From a virus, in the IMG/VR virus record IMGVR_UViG_3300035698_003703, positions 1 through 47,973 of that record: a stretch of DNA of 47,973 nt; one strand, written 5' to 3'. This document shows positions 17,603-24,812 of the stretch, one piece after another. Each line of letters begins with the position of its first letter. Within the stretch, counting starts at the first letter, position 1. The notes beneath the pieces are model-generated. The model saw nothing but the letters and a program-made list of their open reading frames with translations. It searched no databases and was not told where the DNA came from. The position numbers and the translations under genes are program-made.

Positions 17603-17872
17603 ATGCTGGGTCTAATCGCAAAGGTAGGGGGAATGGTCCTGAAACAAACAGGGATCATTGGTAAGGGCAAACTGACGGCCGTAGGTGCCGTTGCTACGGT
17701 AGCGGGTTTGACGGCTTCAGGGGCCACAGGAGGCGATCCGTTCGCCAGTGCCAAGATATTAATCGACCTGACGCAGCAGGCATGGCCCCACATCCTGATC
17801 GTTGGTGGTGGGATCACGACAATAGCAGGCTTCTTCAGAAAGGCTGGCGCGCGCGCGGTTCAAGGGGAGTAG
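17603..17872 (+). CDS. Small hydrophobic membrane protein, holin candidate
   Basis: 89 residues preceded by AAAAGGAGAAAATCTG, a strong Shine-Dalgarno at good spacing. Two hydrophobic stretches are visible: about 25-45 (LTAVGAVATVAGLTASGAT) and about 62-79 (PHILIVGGGITTIAGFF), with a short basic C-terminus (RKAGARAVQGE). Size, two membrane segments and last position in the late operon fit a holin; no family signature was recognised. It ends four bases before a UUCG-loop terminator. Confidence 0.55.
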   Translation: MLGLIAKVGGMVLKQTGIIGKGKLTAVGAVATVAGLTASGATGGDPFASAKILIDLTQQAWPHILIVGGGITTIAGFFRKAGARAVQGE

Positions 17873-17875
17873 ATC

Positions 17876-17897
17876 GCTTGCCCTTCGGGGCAAGCTT
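17876..17897 (+). terminator. UUCG-loop terminator of late operon
   Basis: Perfect 8-bp stem GCTTGCCC / GGGCAAGC closing the stable loop TTCG, followed by TT then CCCC. It lies just after the last rightward late gene. The U-tract is weak, so termination may be partial. Confidence 0.75.
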
Positions 17898-18203
17898 CCC
17901 CATATTACATATGGCGTTCGGACATCGTTCGCCACTTCCGACGAGACCTCGGGGGATACTCAACGAGATGTCCAGATTGATGCGAAAAATCAAATCCAAG
18001 CTCTACTTGCCAGTAACTTGGTCTGTCATCACCACAATCTGTAGCCGTAGACGGCTCACCCACTTGCTTGGGTGTGAATCGTCGTGCGTTAGACAGGGAC
18101 CGGACTTGACCATTTCGGTAGAATCTCACACGCGATAAGCCTGCTAGGTCTCAGAAGATTCGCGCTTGCTCTATTATGACAGGGTAAAGGCTGGTCACGC
18201 CCC

Positions 18204-18234
18204 AAAAAACAACCCCGCCTATAGTAGCGCGGGG
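18204..18234 (-). terminator. Intrinsic terminator of leftward early operon
   Basis: Read on the minus strand: stem CCCCGC / GCGGGG (18213-18218 and 18229-18234) with a 10-base loop, followed by TTGTTTTTT (complement of 18204-18212). It sits downstream of the beta-class methyltransferase stop at 18310 and fits a standard rho-independent terminator. Confidence 0.85.
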
Positions 18235-18309
18235 CTTTGCCTTCGCTGTGGAGACCCGACAAGCGGGGAGCCTGCCGCACGGCGGGGCGTATGCTACAAT
18301 GTAACTACT

Positions 18310-18972
18310 TCATAGGTTCAATACCCCCTGGCTTAGTCGTTCAGCGGCGATCTCGCAATACTTCTCCTCGATCTCAATGCCGATTGCCTTGCGGCCTAGG
18401 TTCTTGGCAGCTACCAATGTGGTGCCTGATCCCATGAAGGGATCGAGGATGGTGCCGAAACCCTTTGCTTTACAGATACACCACTCCATTAGTCGAACTG
18501 GCTTTTGCGTTGGGTGGAAGTGTTGTCCGTGTTCATCGCCACGCACTAAACCCATCCACCGATTGCGGAACATCCGCACAGCGCCGGTTATGTTAGTCCA
18601 GGCCAACTCAGCCTCCCCTAGTGGCCAACCCTCCATGTCTTCCAATCCTTTCCGTTTGTCCCACACGATCCAGCCGTTAGACGGCGGAAGTTTGGCGGCA
18701 TAATTATTGGCACCGAACAACACCAACTGGGGAAAGTGCAACAGGAAAGACGGATCAAAGGGTTCGTCGTCGCCGTGGACTGGCACCCTTTCACCGACTG
18801 ATGTACGCGGGCCCGTCACGGTACCACCTGAGAAGCGTGAGTTATCCACTGCAGCACTAATGCCATATGGGGGGTCGGTCAGTACCAAGTCGATATTGGA
18901 AAGCGTCGGCACGATTTCCCGTGCGTCCCCGTGGTATATCTTGATCTCGTCTTCATTGTAGTAGGGCTTCAC
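18310..18972 (-). CDS. Beta-class DNA methyltransferase (N6-adenine or N4-cytosine)
   Basis: 220 residues from GTG 18972, chosen because it overlaps the upstream stop as GTGA, has GGAGATG upstream, and the protein then starts at the conserved [15 protein letters not shown] segment. Motif IV is TDPPYG (32-37), and the AdoMet motif I (DPFMGSGTT, 177-185) follows it, so the motif order is that of beta-class amino-methyltransferases. [12 protein letters not shown] (153-164) is the usual motif X-side element. It probably modifies phage DNA against restriction. It is last in the leftward operon, directly after an HNH nuclease gene. Confidence 0.88.
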   Translation of the reverse strand: MKPYYNEDEIKIYHGDAREIVPTLSNIDLVLTDPPYGISAAVDNSRFSGGTVTGPRTSVGERVPVHGDDEPFDPSFLLHFPQLVLFGANNYAAKLPPSNGWIVWDKRKGLEDMEGWPLGEAELAWTNITGAVRMFRNRWMGLVRGDEHGQHFHPTQKPVRLMEWCICKAKGFGTILDPFMGSGTTLVAAKNLGRKAIGIEIEEKYCEIAAERLSQGVLNL

Positions 18973-19277
18973 GCTTTCATCTCCAAGTAGAGTTGATACA
19001 AACGTCGGGCCTCGGATTGCATTTGTTCTACAGTGACGCCGTACCTCGCGGTGATTGCCGACACGCCATTCTGGTGGATTCTGGCATGGCAACGGTGTTC
19101 TAACACAATGATGTTCTCGATGTCACCAAAGCGCCGTTTACCGCGCAGATGGTGGCCGACCAGTGAGTGATCCGTAATCCCGCAGAAGAAGCAACTGACC
19201 TCCTGCATGTCGCACAGGTGGCGTATATGTTCGACGTACTCCTCGTCGTGCCGGTCCAGTTTCGGGCAGGGGATCAC
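18969..19277 (-). CDS. HNH endonuclease
   Basis: 102 residues from GTG 19277, whose GTGA overlaps the upstream stop; longer upstream starts would run far into that gene. A zinc-type CFFCG pair (near residue 29), a [12 protein letters not shown] segment and a [13 protein letters not shown] segment form the His-Asn-His fold, with the second Cys pair apparently incomplete. It could act in packaging, recombination or as a restriction partner of the overlapping methyltransferase (GTGA overlap at 18969-18972). Which of these applies is not decided by the sequence. Confidence 0.78.
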   Translation of the reverse strand: MIPCPKLDRHDEEYVEHIRHLCDMQEVSCFFCGITDHSLVGHHLRGKRRFGDIENIIVLEHRCHARIHQNGVSAITARYGVTVEQMQSEARRLYQLYLEMKA

Positions 19278-19711
19278 GGCGTGGTCTCGTCGGGCGGTGA
19301 TAGTGCGGCAAGCATCGCGTCCACGGCTGCTTCCTCGAATGTGGGGGCGAAGGCTTTGAAGAGATCGGCACCATTCCACAAATTAACAACTTCGTCATCG
19401 TCTTTATTTCGTGGGGCTATCCACAACACCCGCCACCCACCCTCCCGCATCTTCTCTAGCGCTTCGTGGCAGGCGTTCTTGTCGTGGAGGTAGTCGGGAG
19501 GAGCATTGGCGGCAAACGGGGCTGATTCGGGCACTTCCCATGTGCCGTCCTCACGCTGGCTACATTGATCCCTCCAACGCCACTTATTGTCGTCGTCGAT
19601 CATCACCTGAAAGGGTTTAGAATCTTCAATTGTAAGTGCTCTCCATGGCCTAGGTCGTATCTCCCACCCCATCACCCCCTCGGCTATCTGTCTATTGCGT
19701 GGGTCGGTCAT
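19274..19711 (-). CDS. Phage ABA-sandwich domain protein
   Basis: 145 residues. The N-terminus (DPRNRQIAEGVMGWEI) and the APPDYLHDKNACHEALEKM element in the middle are characteristic of the small ABA-sandwich domain proteins of phage early regions, whose role is unknown. The C-terminus has the AAVDAMLAAL helix usual in this family. Overlaps neighbours at both ends (ATGA upstream, GTGA downstream), so it is part of the same translated unit. Confidence 0.65.
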   Translation of the reverse strand: MTDPRNRQIAEGVMGWEIRPRPWRALTIEDSKPFQVMIDDDNKWRWRDQCSQREDGTWEVPESAPFAANAPPDYLHDKNACHEALEKMREGGWRVLWIAPRNKDDDEVVNLWNGADLFKAFAPTFEEAAVDAMLAALSPPDETTP

Positions 19712-20007
19712 GGGCTGGGCTCCTCTTCGTAGGTGTCAGCGAAGATGTCCTCACGGCACGGGTAGCATTCACCCCGAACACCCTTGATGATCCAGTCGCC
19801 AACGGCCGCCACCAGTGGGCCTTCTAGGGTGAATATCTTAAGCCCGCGAAGCTCGACATGTTTTTCATAGTCGGCCCATTCACGCCATCGCTCGCCTAAA
19901 TGCCGTGTCAGTGATTCATGCGGACCTGTGAAGTTGATTATCTCTTGGAGGTTGTCACCATTCCACTGGAGAGCCTCAACAAGTGACTTCTTTCTAAATT
20001 TCCTCAT
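19708..20007 (-). CDS. Conserved small phage protein (GDWIIKGV family)
   Basis: 99 residues. VEALQWNGDN near the N-terminus and TLEGPLVAAVGDWIIKGVRG plus YPCREDIFADTYE at the C-terminus are the conserved elements of a widespread small phage protein family of unknown function. GAGGGGGAG lies just upstream of the start. The stop overlaps the next gene (ATGA). Confidence 0.7.
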   Translation of the reverse strand: MRKFRKKSLVEALQWNGDNLQEIINFTGPHESLTRHLGERWREWADYEKHVELRGLKIFTLEGPLVAAVGDWIIKGVRGECYPCREDIFADTYEEEPSP

Positions 20008-20008
20008 C

Positions 20009-20359
20009 TCACTCCCCCTCTCTGGGTAGTGCTAAGAGGGCTGCGCGGAGTTTTCGGTATTGAGTCTTGTCACGTACACTCAGACTTACGATCTTACCCG
20101 TACGCCCTTCCGCGTCACGCTTACACGTAGCCATATCCTCGTTACTGATCTCCCCCACCATTGCCTCGTAGACGGCGAGGGCAATAATGGCGATGCAGTC
20201 AGGACAACTCCGGGATTCAGATTTTAGCCGCGAGGTGTACAGACTGTCACCAAGACCAAAACTATCCTTGACTGATCCTTGGATTTTAGAGGCACAACTG
20301 GCGCAATGGGGAGCTTCACGGGCAGCCCGCGCCCCTGCCTCTGTCATTTTATTCGGCAT
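20009..20359 (-). CDS. Hypothetical protein with two CxxC pairs
   Basis: 116 residues. CASC (about 19-22) and CPDC (about 52-55) could bind one zinc ion. The remainder is helical and charged and ends RAALLALPREGE. No family was recognised. It overlaps the upstream gene by 11 bases and lies one base from the next. Confidence 0.55.
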   Translation of the reverse strand: MPNKMTEAGARAAREAPHCASCASKIQGSVKDSFGLGDSLYTSRLKSESRSCPDCIAIIALAVYEAMVGEISNEDMATCKRDAEGRTGKIVSLSVRDKTQYRKLRAALLALPREGE

Positions 20360-20537
20360 CGTCTGCGATCCTTTCTAGCCTGTCGGCGTAGACTAGCATC
20401 TCCCGCGCACAACTACATTGTCCGTCTCGGGTCTCCCCGCGACTATCGGCATCAAAGCCAAGCGCGTGTGCGTGTGCGGCCATCACCCTCGCCTGCAACT
20501 CCGCGATCTTGGCTAGTGTCTGAGTGTTATTCGGCAT
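20349..20537 (-). CDS. Small helical hypothetical protein
   Basis: 62 residues, starting MPNNTQTLAKIAELQARVMA and containing a CSC pair. GAGGTGAATA precedes the start. Predicted mostly helical. No family recognised; the N-terminal MPN is shared with the next gene product, perhaps by chance. Confidence 0.55.
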   Translation of the reverse strand: MPNNTQTLAKIAELQARVMAAHAHALGFDADSRGETRDGQCSCAREMLVYADRLERIADDAE

Positions 20538-20985
20538 TATTCACCTCATCAAATGCGGCGAGGATTGCGTCTAGTACAGGGCGTGTGCGTTCACTATCAC
20601 GGCAACCATTTCTGGCCTTGTTCACGATTCCCCGGTAAGCCTCTTCCACCCTACGTAGTCGCTGGAGTTCGGCGTTCGCCATGTCCAATGCGAGAGCTTT
20701 CACTTCCGCTGATTCACGCCACGCCTTCGCCCACTTGTCGCGTTTATCGCCCCGCGTCTTTTCTGTTTGCCCCCACTTAAAATCAAGCGAACCCTCATAT
20801 CGGTAGAAGTCCCGGAGTTTCTGGGCCTCCGTAAGCTCGGCGTCCTTCTCGACTAACTCAACATCCCGCGCAATATTACAGGCTTTCGCCTCCGCAAGAT
20901 CCCGCTCGAGGGTGGCGATACGGTCAACGTGGTCGTCGTAGTTCGCCGCCTTCATCTCGTCAATCTCGCTCTGGTCAAGCGTCAT
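20527..20985 (-). CDS. Coiled-coil hypothetical protein
   Basis: 152 residues from ATG 20985, which overlaps the VRR-NUC stop (ATGA); GGAAGTG lies upstream. The sequence is a long amphipathic helix with heptad character (IATLERDLAEAKACNIARD, ELVEKDAELTEAQKLRDFY), then a helical tail. It resembles small phage early proteins of unknown function. The longer frame starting at 21177 is rejected because it would lie inside the upstream gene. Confidence 0.6.
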   Translation of the reverse strand: MTLDQSEIDEMKAANYDDHVDRIATLERDLAEAKACNIARDVELVEKDAELTEAQKLRDFYRYEGSLDFKWGQTEKTRGDKRDKWAKAWRESAEVKALALDMANAELQRLRRVEEAYRGIVNKARNGCRDSERTRPVLDAILAAFDEVNNAE

Positions 20986-21401
20986 GTCACTTCCTCCACG
21001 GTCAGGGCGGTACGGGCTCGACTGCGGATATCTGCCCGCTTCAGTGCCTTGCATACCTCCTGCGCCTCTTCCATTCCGCCAAGTACGTACCTGACGCCGC
21101 AGGCCGTGCAGTGAGCCTCGAACGCGGCCTGGTCGGCACTCTGTAGCTTCACGTAGAACGGACGCCTTATGCACCATTCCACGTTATCAAGCGGCCAGTC
21201 GTCGTCGCGCTTCTTGACCTCGAACCAGATGTGGGTCTTCCAACGCGGGAAGAATATCAAAAGGTCTGCGATCCCCTTGGTCTGCCGCGTGGTCCCGTGC
21301 CGCTTGCCGCCAGGTCTGTACCCTTGGCTCATGTTGTAGACCTCGCCGCCGTACAACTTCATCACGATAACCACGCGCTTCTGAGCGTCGTCTTCTCTCA
21401 T
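20982..21401 (-). CDS. VRR-NUC domain nuclease
   Basis: 139 residues from ATG 21401, which overlaps the stop of the 29-residue gene upstream and has GAGG at good spacing. The core has GIADLLIFFP then WFEVKK (the PD-(D/E)xK-type D...ExK), and LQSADQAAFEAHCTACGVRY, the conserved helix after the catalytic core. VRR-NUC proteins are Holliday-junction or flap-type nucleases, so it probably acts in replication or recombination of phage DNA, consistent with the SSB-like gene in the same operon. Confidence 0.8.
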   Translation of the reverse strand: MREDDAQKRVVIVMKLYGGEVYNMSQGYRPGGKRHGTTRQTKGIADLLIFFPRWKTHIWFEVKKRDDDWPLDNVEWCIRRPFYVKLQSADQAAFEAHCTACGVRYVLGGMEEAQEVCKALKRADIRSRARTALTVEEVT

Positions 21402-21487
21402 GGTATCCTCGGTGGGAGCCATGCGTGTCCACATATCACGCCGAGAATGAAGCCGCCTAGTGCCCAAGTAAAGCATGTCCAGAACAT
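21398..21487 (-). CDS. 29-residue membrane microprotein
   Basis: ATG 21487 shares its first base with the upstream stop (TGATG), and its own stop overlaps the next start (ATGA). It is short but fully open: MFWTCFTWALGGFILGVICG followed by HAWLPPRIP. The first 20 residues form one transmembrane segment. The double coupling between two real genes makes it credible. Confidence 0.7.
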   Translation of the reverse strand: MFWTCFTWALGGFILGVICGHAWLPPRIP

Positions 21488-21732
21488 CACCCCTCCGTCA
21501 TCTCGAGTTCTTCGCGACGTGCTTCCGCGTCTTCAATGCTCTGATCTTCCTGCGGGTCTGTCGCCTGCGTAGGCTCCGTATCTTCCTCGTTTTCCGGCGT
21601 TCGCTCGGGCTCTCCATTTGGGTACCCCTGGATAGGCTTGAAGGTGGACGCTGGCTGCGCCGGTAGCTGCTCGACTTCGAGCGGCTTGACGTAGGAGGCC
21701 ATCGGCGGGAGTTGGTTATTGTCTTCACGCAT
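21487..21732 (-). CDS. Acidic disordered hypothetical protein
   Basis: 81 residues, Pro/Glu/Gln-rich, low complexity (GEPERTPENEEDTEPTQATD), with no hydrophobic core. The start overlaps the previous stop region and the stop overlaps the microprotein start. It could be a DNA-mimic-like or linker protein, but nothing in the sequence proves this. Confidence 0.55.
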   Translation of the reverse strand: MREDNNQLPPMASYVKPLEVEQLPAQPASTFKPIQGYPNGEPERTPENEEDTEPTQATDPQEDQSIEDAEARREELEMTEG

Positions 21733-22145
21733 TATAAAGTCGCCTCTGCTGATAGGTACCGTGCTATTGCATTGGCACGATAGATGGTCGCGTCAATGTG
21801 TTCGATCTTTGATTCCAACACGGCAAGATCGGCGCGGCCTTGGGTTGCCATTGTGATGAACTCCACGTACCGCGCATCAGCGTGCGCCTCTTCATCGAGG
21901 CACGCTTCTGTCTTTTTCACGCCAGCGGCTACAGATTGGGCACGAATCTGCATCTTGATTTGTGATAGCGTAGACTTACGCATGGGGTCAAAGGTGCCAA
22001 ACGATCCGTACTGTGCCCGCAAATCTGCTACCTGCTCGACAAACTCTTGTCGCCTAGCCAACAGTTCGTGTATGGGCTCGATGCCCATACGACTCTCGAT
22101 GCCAGCCATCTTCTCCGCGTATACAACGTCAGGTGTTTGTGGCAT
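21732..22145 (-). CDS. Helical hypothetical protein
   Basis: 137 residues, mostly helical (IHELLARRQEFVEQVADLRAQ, then ADLAVLESKIEHIDATIYRA). No catalytic or metal motif. It starts directly at the SSB-like gene stop (TGATG). Unknown role in the replication/recombination operon. Confidence 0.6.
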   Translation of the reverse strand: MPQTPDVVYAEKMAGIESRMGIEPIHELLARRQEFVEQVADLRAQYGSFGTFDPMRKSTLSQIKMQIRAQSVAAGVKKTEACLDEEAHADARYVEFITMATQGRADLAVLESKIEHIDATIYRANAIARYLSAEATL

Positions 22146-22750
22146 CAGAACGGGAGGTCGTCGTCGTCGAGGGCTTCAGCTTCCTGGTATTCGTCTGGGT
22201 CGGGAGCTTGACTGTGCCGTGATCGGAACTCCGCCAATTGTTGAGCGTATTCCTTTTTGCGTTCAGCGAAGAAGTCAGGACGTTCGTATTCGTCGAGTAT
22301 CTTCGGGTCAGGTGGCTCCATGCCATCGGGCAACGGAGAGATAGAACGTATCTTGGCGAACAATCTGTTCCGTCGAGTCGTGATATGCTCGATGGATGCC
22401 AACCCGTTCTGGCCTTGCAGCTTGTGCAATGGGACTCCGGCCTCTGCCTGTTCTGCCGGATACGATCGCCCACGCCACGACTCAAGGAACTGTCGCATGT
22501 TGGCTTTCTCGTACATACTGAGCGTCATCTCGACCGTTACTATCACGAGGCTGTTGTCGTCATGGCGTTCACCAGAGGCAAACACCAACGCTGCTTTTCC
22601 AACCTCCTTGGGTTCGGACCCAGGGAACTCGTCAATCTTCAATCCAAGGTTCACAACATCTACGCATAGAAGGGAGTGTTGTCCTTCCGAATGAGGATCA
22701 AACCCTCCACCAGCGTCCTTTGCTGTTGCTTCGTCGGGTTTCTGTGTCAT
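22145..22750 (-). CDS. SSB-like single-strand DNA-binding protein
   Basis: 201 residues from ATG 22750, which overlaps the upstream stop (ATGA). The C-terminus is acidic and ends DDDDLPF, the classic tip by which SSB proteins recruit partners. The N-terminal two thirds contain a conserved phage segment (MYEKANMRQFLESWRGRSYP) and a predicted beta-rich region that may be an OB fold. It probably coats single strands during phage replication or recombination. Typical cellular SSB motifs in the OB fold are not obvious, so the family is inferred mainly from the tail and context. Confidence 0.65.
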   Translation of the reverse strand: MTQKPDEATAKDAGGGFDPHSEGQHSLLCVDVVNLGLKIDEFPGSEPKEVGKAALVFASGERHDDNSLVIVTVEMTLSMYEKANMRQFLESWRGRSYPAEQAEAGVPLHKLQGQNGLASIEHITTRRNRLFAKIRSISPLPDGMEPPDPKILDEYERPDFFAERKKEYAQQLAEFRSRHSQAPDPDEYQEAEALDDDDLPF

Positions 22751-22923
22751 TGTCCGTTTGCCTTTCTCGCCTTGACGGCTTTGTAGTAGGGTATGCGATT
22801 GCCTTCCCATGGTTCTTTGTACGTGATATCTATCTTGTAATTAGCCCACTGCCCAGTCTCGACCATCGAGTCTCCGTCGAGGATCGCGTCGGCCTCTGTC
22901 TGCCTCCACTCCGGCTGGTTCAT
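22747..22923 (-). CDS. Small hypothetical protein upstream of SSB-like gene
   Basis: 58 residues from ATG 22923 (ATGA overlap with the upstream stop); GTG 22929 is an alternative. Charged, with no known motif (ends YKAVKARKANGQ). Coupled to the SSB-like gene by a second ATGA overlap. Confidence 0.55.
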   Translation of the reverse strand: MNQPEWRQTEADAILDGDSMVETGQWANYKIDITYKEPWEGNRIPYYKAVKARKANGQ

Positions 22924-23189
22924 TTGCACATCGCCGCTAGGAAAAGACAGGCGTAGACGCGATGTTCAATGGCCGTACGAAATATTGTGCAGCCCCACCA
23001 TGCGTCGGAACATGTGTGCGATTTGTAAGGTCGGAATCGCAACAGGTCTTCGCGCATAAACTCATACTGACTATCTCCGATATGTCCCACCGTACGCCTT
23101 TCCTCTAACGCATGGCAGATAAAGTTTGGTTTCGTCTCCATCTTCTCGGCCAGCCACAGCCACGCTTCCTTCTCGGTCATCTTTTTCAT
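22920..23189 (-). CDS. Small phage protein of the MTEKEAWLWLA type
   Basis: 89 residues; GGAGG lies seven bases before ATG 23189. The opening KKMTEKEAWLWLAEKME, then a region with His/Cys residues (CHALEERRT, SHTCSDAWWGC), resembles small early proteins seen in many phages. The function is unknown. Overlaps both neighbours (ATGA). Confidence 0.6.
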   Translation of the reverse strand: MKKMTEKEAWLWLAEKMETKPNFICHALEERRTVGHIGDSQYEFMREDLLRFRPYKSHTCSDAWWGCTIFRTAIEHRVYACLFLAAMCK

Positions 23190-23503
23190 TCGGAATCCTC
23201 CTTGGGGAGTGAGACGTTGTAGGTCCTTGCGTACTTTTCAACGCAACGGACAGCCATTAACGCCACCTGACGACCCCCTGCGTAGTGCGCGTTACCACGA
23301 TCCTGATTCCACAGGTCGCCCATCTGTTTACCCATGCGTCTACGGTCTAATACAATTTCCTTGATGCACCCCTCGAGCCTCGCCACGCGGTCCTCTGCGT
23401 CCTCTAGTCGCTCCTCTACCGTTGGCTCTTGCGCCTCGGCGTGCTCGGCCTCGTCGCGGGCTACGGCGGAGTTGCTGTTGTCGGGGTAGTCGGGTGTTTG
23501 CAT
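23186..23503 (-). CDS. Acidic coiled-coil protein overprinting the C5-MTase tail
   Basis: 105 residues. GAGGA precedes ATG 23503. The N-terminal half is acidic and helical (EAEHAEAQEPTVEERLED, ARLEGCIKEIVLDRRR). Its first 164 bases also encode the Arg-rich C-terminus of the C5-methyltransferase in another frame. No domain recognised. Confidence 0.6.
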   Translation of the reverse strand: MQTPDYPDNSNSAVARDEAEHAEAQEPTVEERLEDAEDRVARLEGCIKEIVLDRRRMGKQMGDLWNQDRGNAHYAGGRQVALMAVRCVEKYARTYNVSLPKEDSE

Positions 23504-24206
23504 TGTGAGTTCCTCTGCGTTCGACTTGTTGAAAGATCCAATATGCGACCTGGGGAACTACTGCCATTCCACACTCTCTAATTCTGTCCATCCCGTAGGG
23601 AATCCCATCATCCACTCCCAGAGCAGCGGATGGGGGTGACCACCGGTGCGTCCGACCAGCTTTTGTAGGTTCCGGCAGCTTCGCCACTTCGCCATAGAGG
23701 GAGCCAATTGGTTCGCTTTTGCCGTTGGTCGCGGTAACAAAGATGCGCGATCCGTGGTGGGGTGCCCCAAAGTGAGAGGCTGGCAGGCGTAGTGGCACGC
23801 TGGCATACCCGAGTTCTGCAAGGGACTGCCGCACGACGGGCACCCACCGCTTCCAGGCCGCTCCGTCAACATTCTCAACCACGACCCAGTCTGGTACGAG
23901 TCGCCCGATGATGCGGTGCATCTGGAACCAGAGCCCAGATCTGTCTCCCTTGAGTCCATCGTTTCGTCCTCTCGCCACATCGCTCAGATCCTGGCAGGGG
24001 AATCCGCCACAGATCAAATCGACACAGTCGCTGTCATTTGGGTGCCATTCGGTGATGTCGCCGACACTGCGGCTTTCAGGGAAATGCTGCGCGAAGACGG
24101 CCAGCGCGTGTTCCGCGACATCGGAGTGCCACGTTGTCTCCCAGCCCATCCAACGGGCTGCGAGATCGAAGCCTCCTATTCCCGAGAACAGCGAGCCAAT
24201 CTTCAT
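23340..24206 (-). CDS. C5-cytosine DNA methyltransferase
   Basis: 288 residues. Motif I is GSLFSGIGGFDLA (4-16), motif IV is GGFPCQDLS with the catalytic Cys (near 71), and motif VI is VVENVDG. The C-terminal motif X-side element is AVVPQVAYWIF, with Met in place of the usual Asn just before it (CGMAVV). The target-recognition part is short. The last about 54 residues are Arg/Gly-rich and overlap the next gene by 164 nt in another frame. It probably methylates phage or host DNA to evade restriction. No partner nuclease with a matching motif was identified. Confidence 0.9.
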   Translation of the reverse strand: MKIGSLFSGIGGFDLAARWMGWETTWHSDVAEHALAVFAQHFPESRSVGDITEWHPNDSDCVDLICGGFPCQDLSDVARGRNDGLKGDRSGLWFQMHRIIGRLVPDWVVVENVDGAAWKRWVPVVRQSLAELGYASVPLRLPASHFGAPHHGSRIFVTATNGKSEPIGSLYGEVAKLPEPTKAGRTHRWSPPSAALGVDDGIPYGMDRIRECGMAVVPQVAYWIFQQVERRGTHNANTRLPRQQQLRRSPRRGRARRGARANGRGATRGRRGPRGEARGVHQGNCIRP

Positions 24207-24295
24207 TTGGAGCGCGGGCAGTCTTTGTTGTCATCTTGGTGTGTCAGGTATCCGCTATTGCCGCAGTAGCAGGGAGTGTAGTCTTTGGTGTCCAT
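24203..24295 (-). CDS. 30-residue Cys-rich microprotein, first gene of leftward operon
   Basis: ATG 24295 has GGAG eight bases upstream, and the stop overlaps the methyltransferase start (ATGA). The product contains CYC near residues 9-11 and another Cys at 26, in MDTKDYTPCYCGNSGYL. It may bind zinc. It is the first gene after the leftward promoter, so expression should be strong. Confidence 0.65.
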   Translation of the reverse strand: MDTKDYTPCYCGNSGYLTHQDDNKDCPRSK

Positions 24296-24324
24296 CTCAC
24301 ATCTCCGGTTGATTGGCTGGGAGT

Positions 24325-24354
24325 AGTATACACCCTTCCTACACCGTTCCGCAA
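24325..24354 (-). promoter_or_regulatory. Leftward early promoter
   Basis: Minus strand: -35 TTGCGG (complement of 24349-24354), 18-bp spacer, -10 TATACT (complement of 24325-24330). Sigma70-like. It lies upstream of the microprotein/C5-methyltransferase operon. Confidence 0.7.
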
Positions 24355-24376
24355 GCCCCTACTTTAACCTTAACAC

Positions 24377-24405
24377 TTGCGTTTGATTGCACGGCGGTGT
24401 ATTAT
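24377..24405 (+). promoter_or_regulatory. Rightward early promoter, leaderless start
   Basis: -35 TTGCGT (24377-24382), 17-bp spacer, -10 TATTAT (24400-24405). The first ATG of the HTH gene is at 24412, about where transcription would begin, so the mRNA may be leaderless. Confidence 0.7.
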
Positions 24406-24411
24406 GTACCC

Positions 24412-24627
24412 ATGACTACCACAGAAATGACAGTAAATGAGGCGGCTGCACGGCTGCGAGTAACACCGGACACCATCTACAGAAGGATCGAGAGCGGCGA
24501 CATTCTAGCCGTCAAGGTCTTCAGTGTATGGCGTATACCAATCACTGAAATTGAACGGCTCCTGGCTCCCAGTATGAGCGCAGAAGTCTCAGAAGACGAA
24601 GCGAGGGCGGATGGGGCGTCGGTCTGA
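24412..24627 (+). CDS. Excisionase/MerR-type HTH regulator
   Basis: 71 residues from ATG 24412. Residues about 5-50 are a winged-HTH of the excisionase family (MTVNEAAARLRVTPDTIYRR, then GDILAVKVFSVWRIP), followed by an acidic tail. An ATG at 24427 is an alternative start, but neither has a Shine-Dalgarno; the promoter position favours leaderless translation from 24412. As first gene of the rightward operon, beside divergent promoters, it probably regulates early transcription. No integrase is present, so an excisionase role is unlikely. Confidence 0.75.
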   Translation: MTTTEMTVNEAAARLRVTPDTIYRRIESGDILAVKVFSVWRIPITEIERLLAPSMSAEVSEDEARADGASV

Positions 24628-24809
24628 TGCCTCCCGTAAAGCCAGACATACACGGCGACGAACTCGATATACTGATTAGGTACCTGTGGTCCAGGGTTGC
24701 GGCAGCAGAGAGATTGTCAGACGAGGCACTGGTCAGAGTCGCACTTCCACAATCCACAGCTAAGAGGTTGTGCGAGACGTTGCAGTGGTTATGGGATGAA
24801 ACGTCCTAG
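24627..24809 (+). CDS. Small helical hypothetical protein
   Basis: 60 residues. The start shares a base with the upstream stop (TGATG). Helical, with no known domain (LDILIRYLWSRVAAAERLSD). It may assist the initiator that follows four bases downstream. Confidence 0.5.
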   Translation: MPPVKPDIHGDELDILIRYLWSRVAAAERLSDEALVRVALPQSTAKRLCETLQWLWDETS

Positions 24810-24812
24810 CCA

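Larger units (their letters stand above)
17873..18309. other. Convergent non-coding region with terminators and hairpins
   Basis: 437 bp between the ends of the rightward late operon and the leftward early operon. Besides the two terminators listed separately, it has two adjacent short stems: AGCCG/CGGCT with loop TAGA (18043-18056) and CACCCA/TGGGTG with a six-base loop (18057-18074). No convincing ORF, tRNA arm or promoter was found between 17900 and 18200. A structured RNA, packaging site or recombination site cannot be excluded. Confidence 0.5.

Noticed and set aside
17900-18200. Possible tRNA or tmRNA in the convergent gap
   Set aside because: Short stems are present but no acceptor/T-arm combination (GGTTCGA-type) could be built on either strand.
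18290-18300. TACAAT box as a plus-strand promoter
   Set aside because: It would fire antisense into the leftward operon end and no -35 at proper spacing was found.
24412-24627. HTH protein as a true excisionase of a temperate phage
   Set aside because: No integrase or attachment-like site was found; a transcription regulator role fits the position better.
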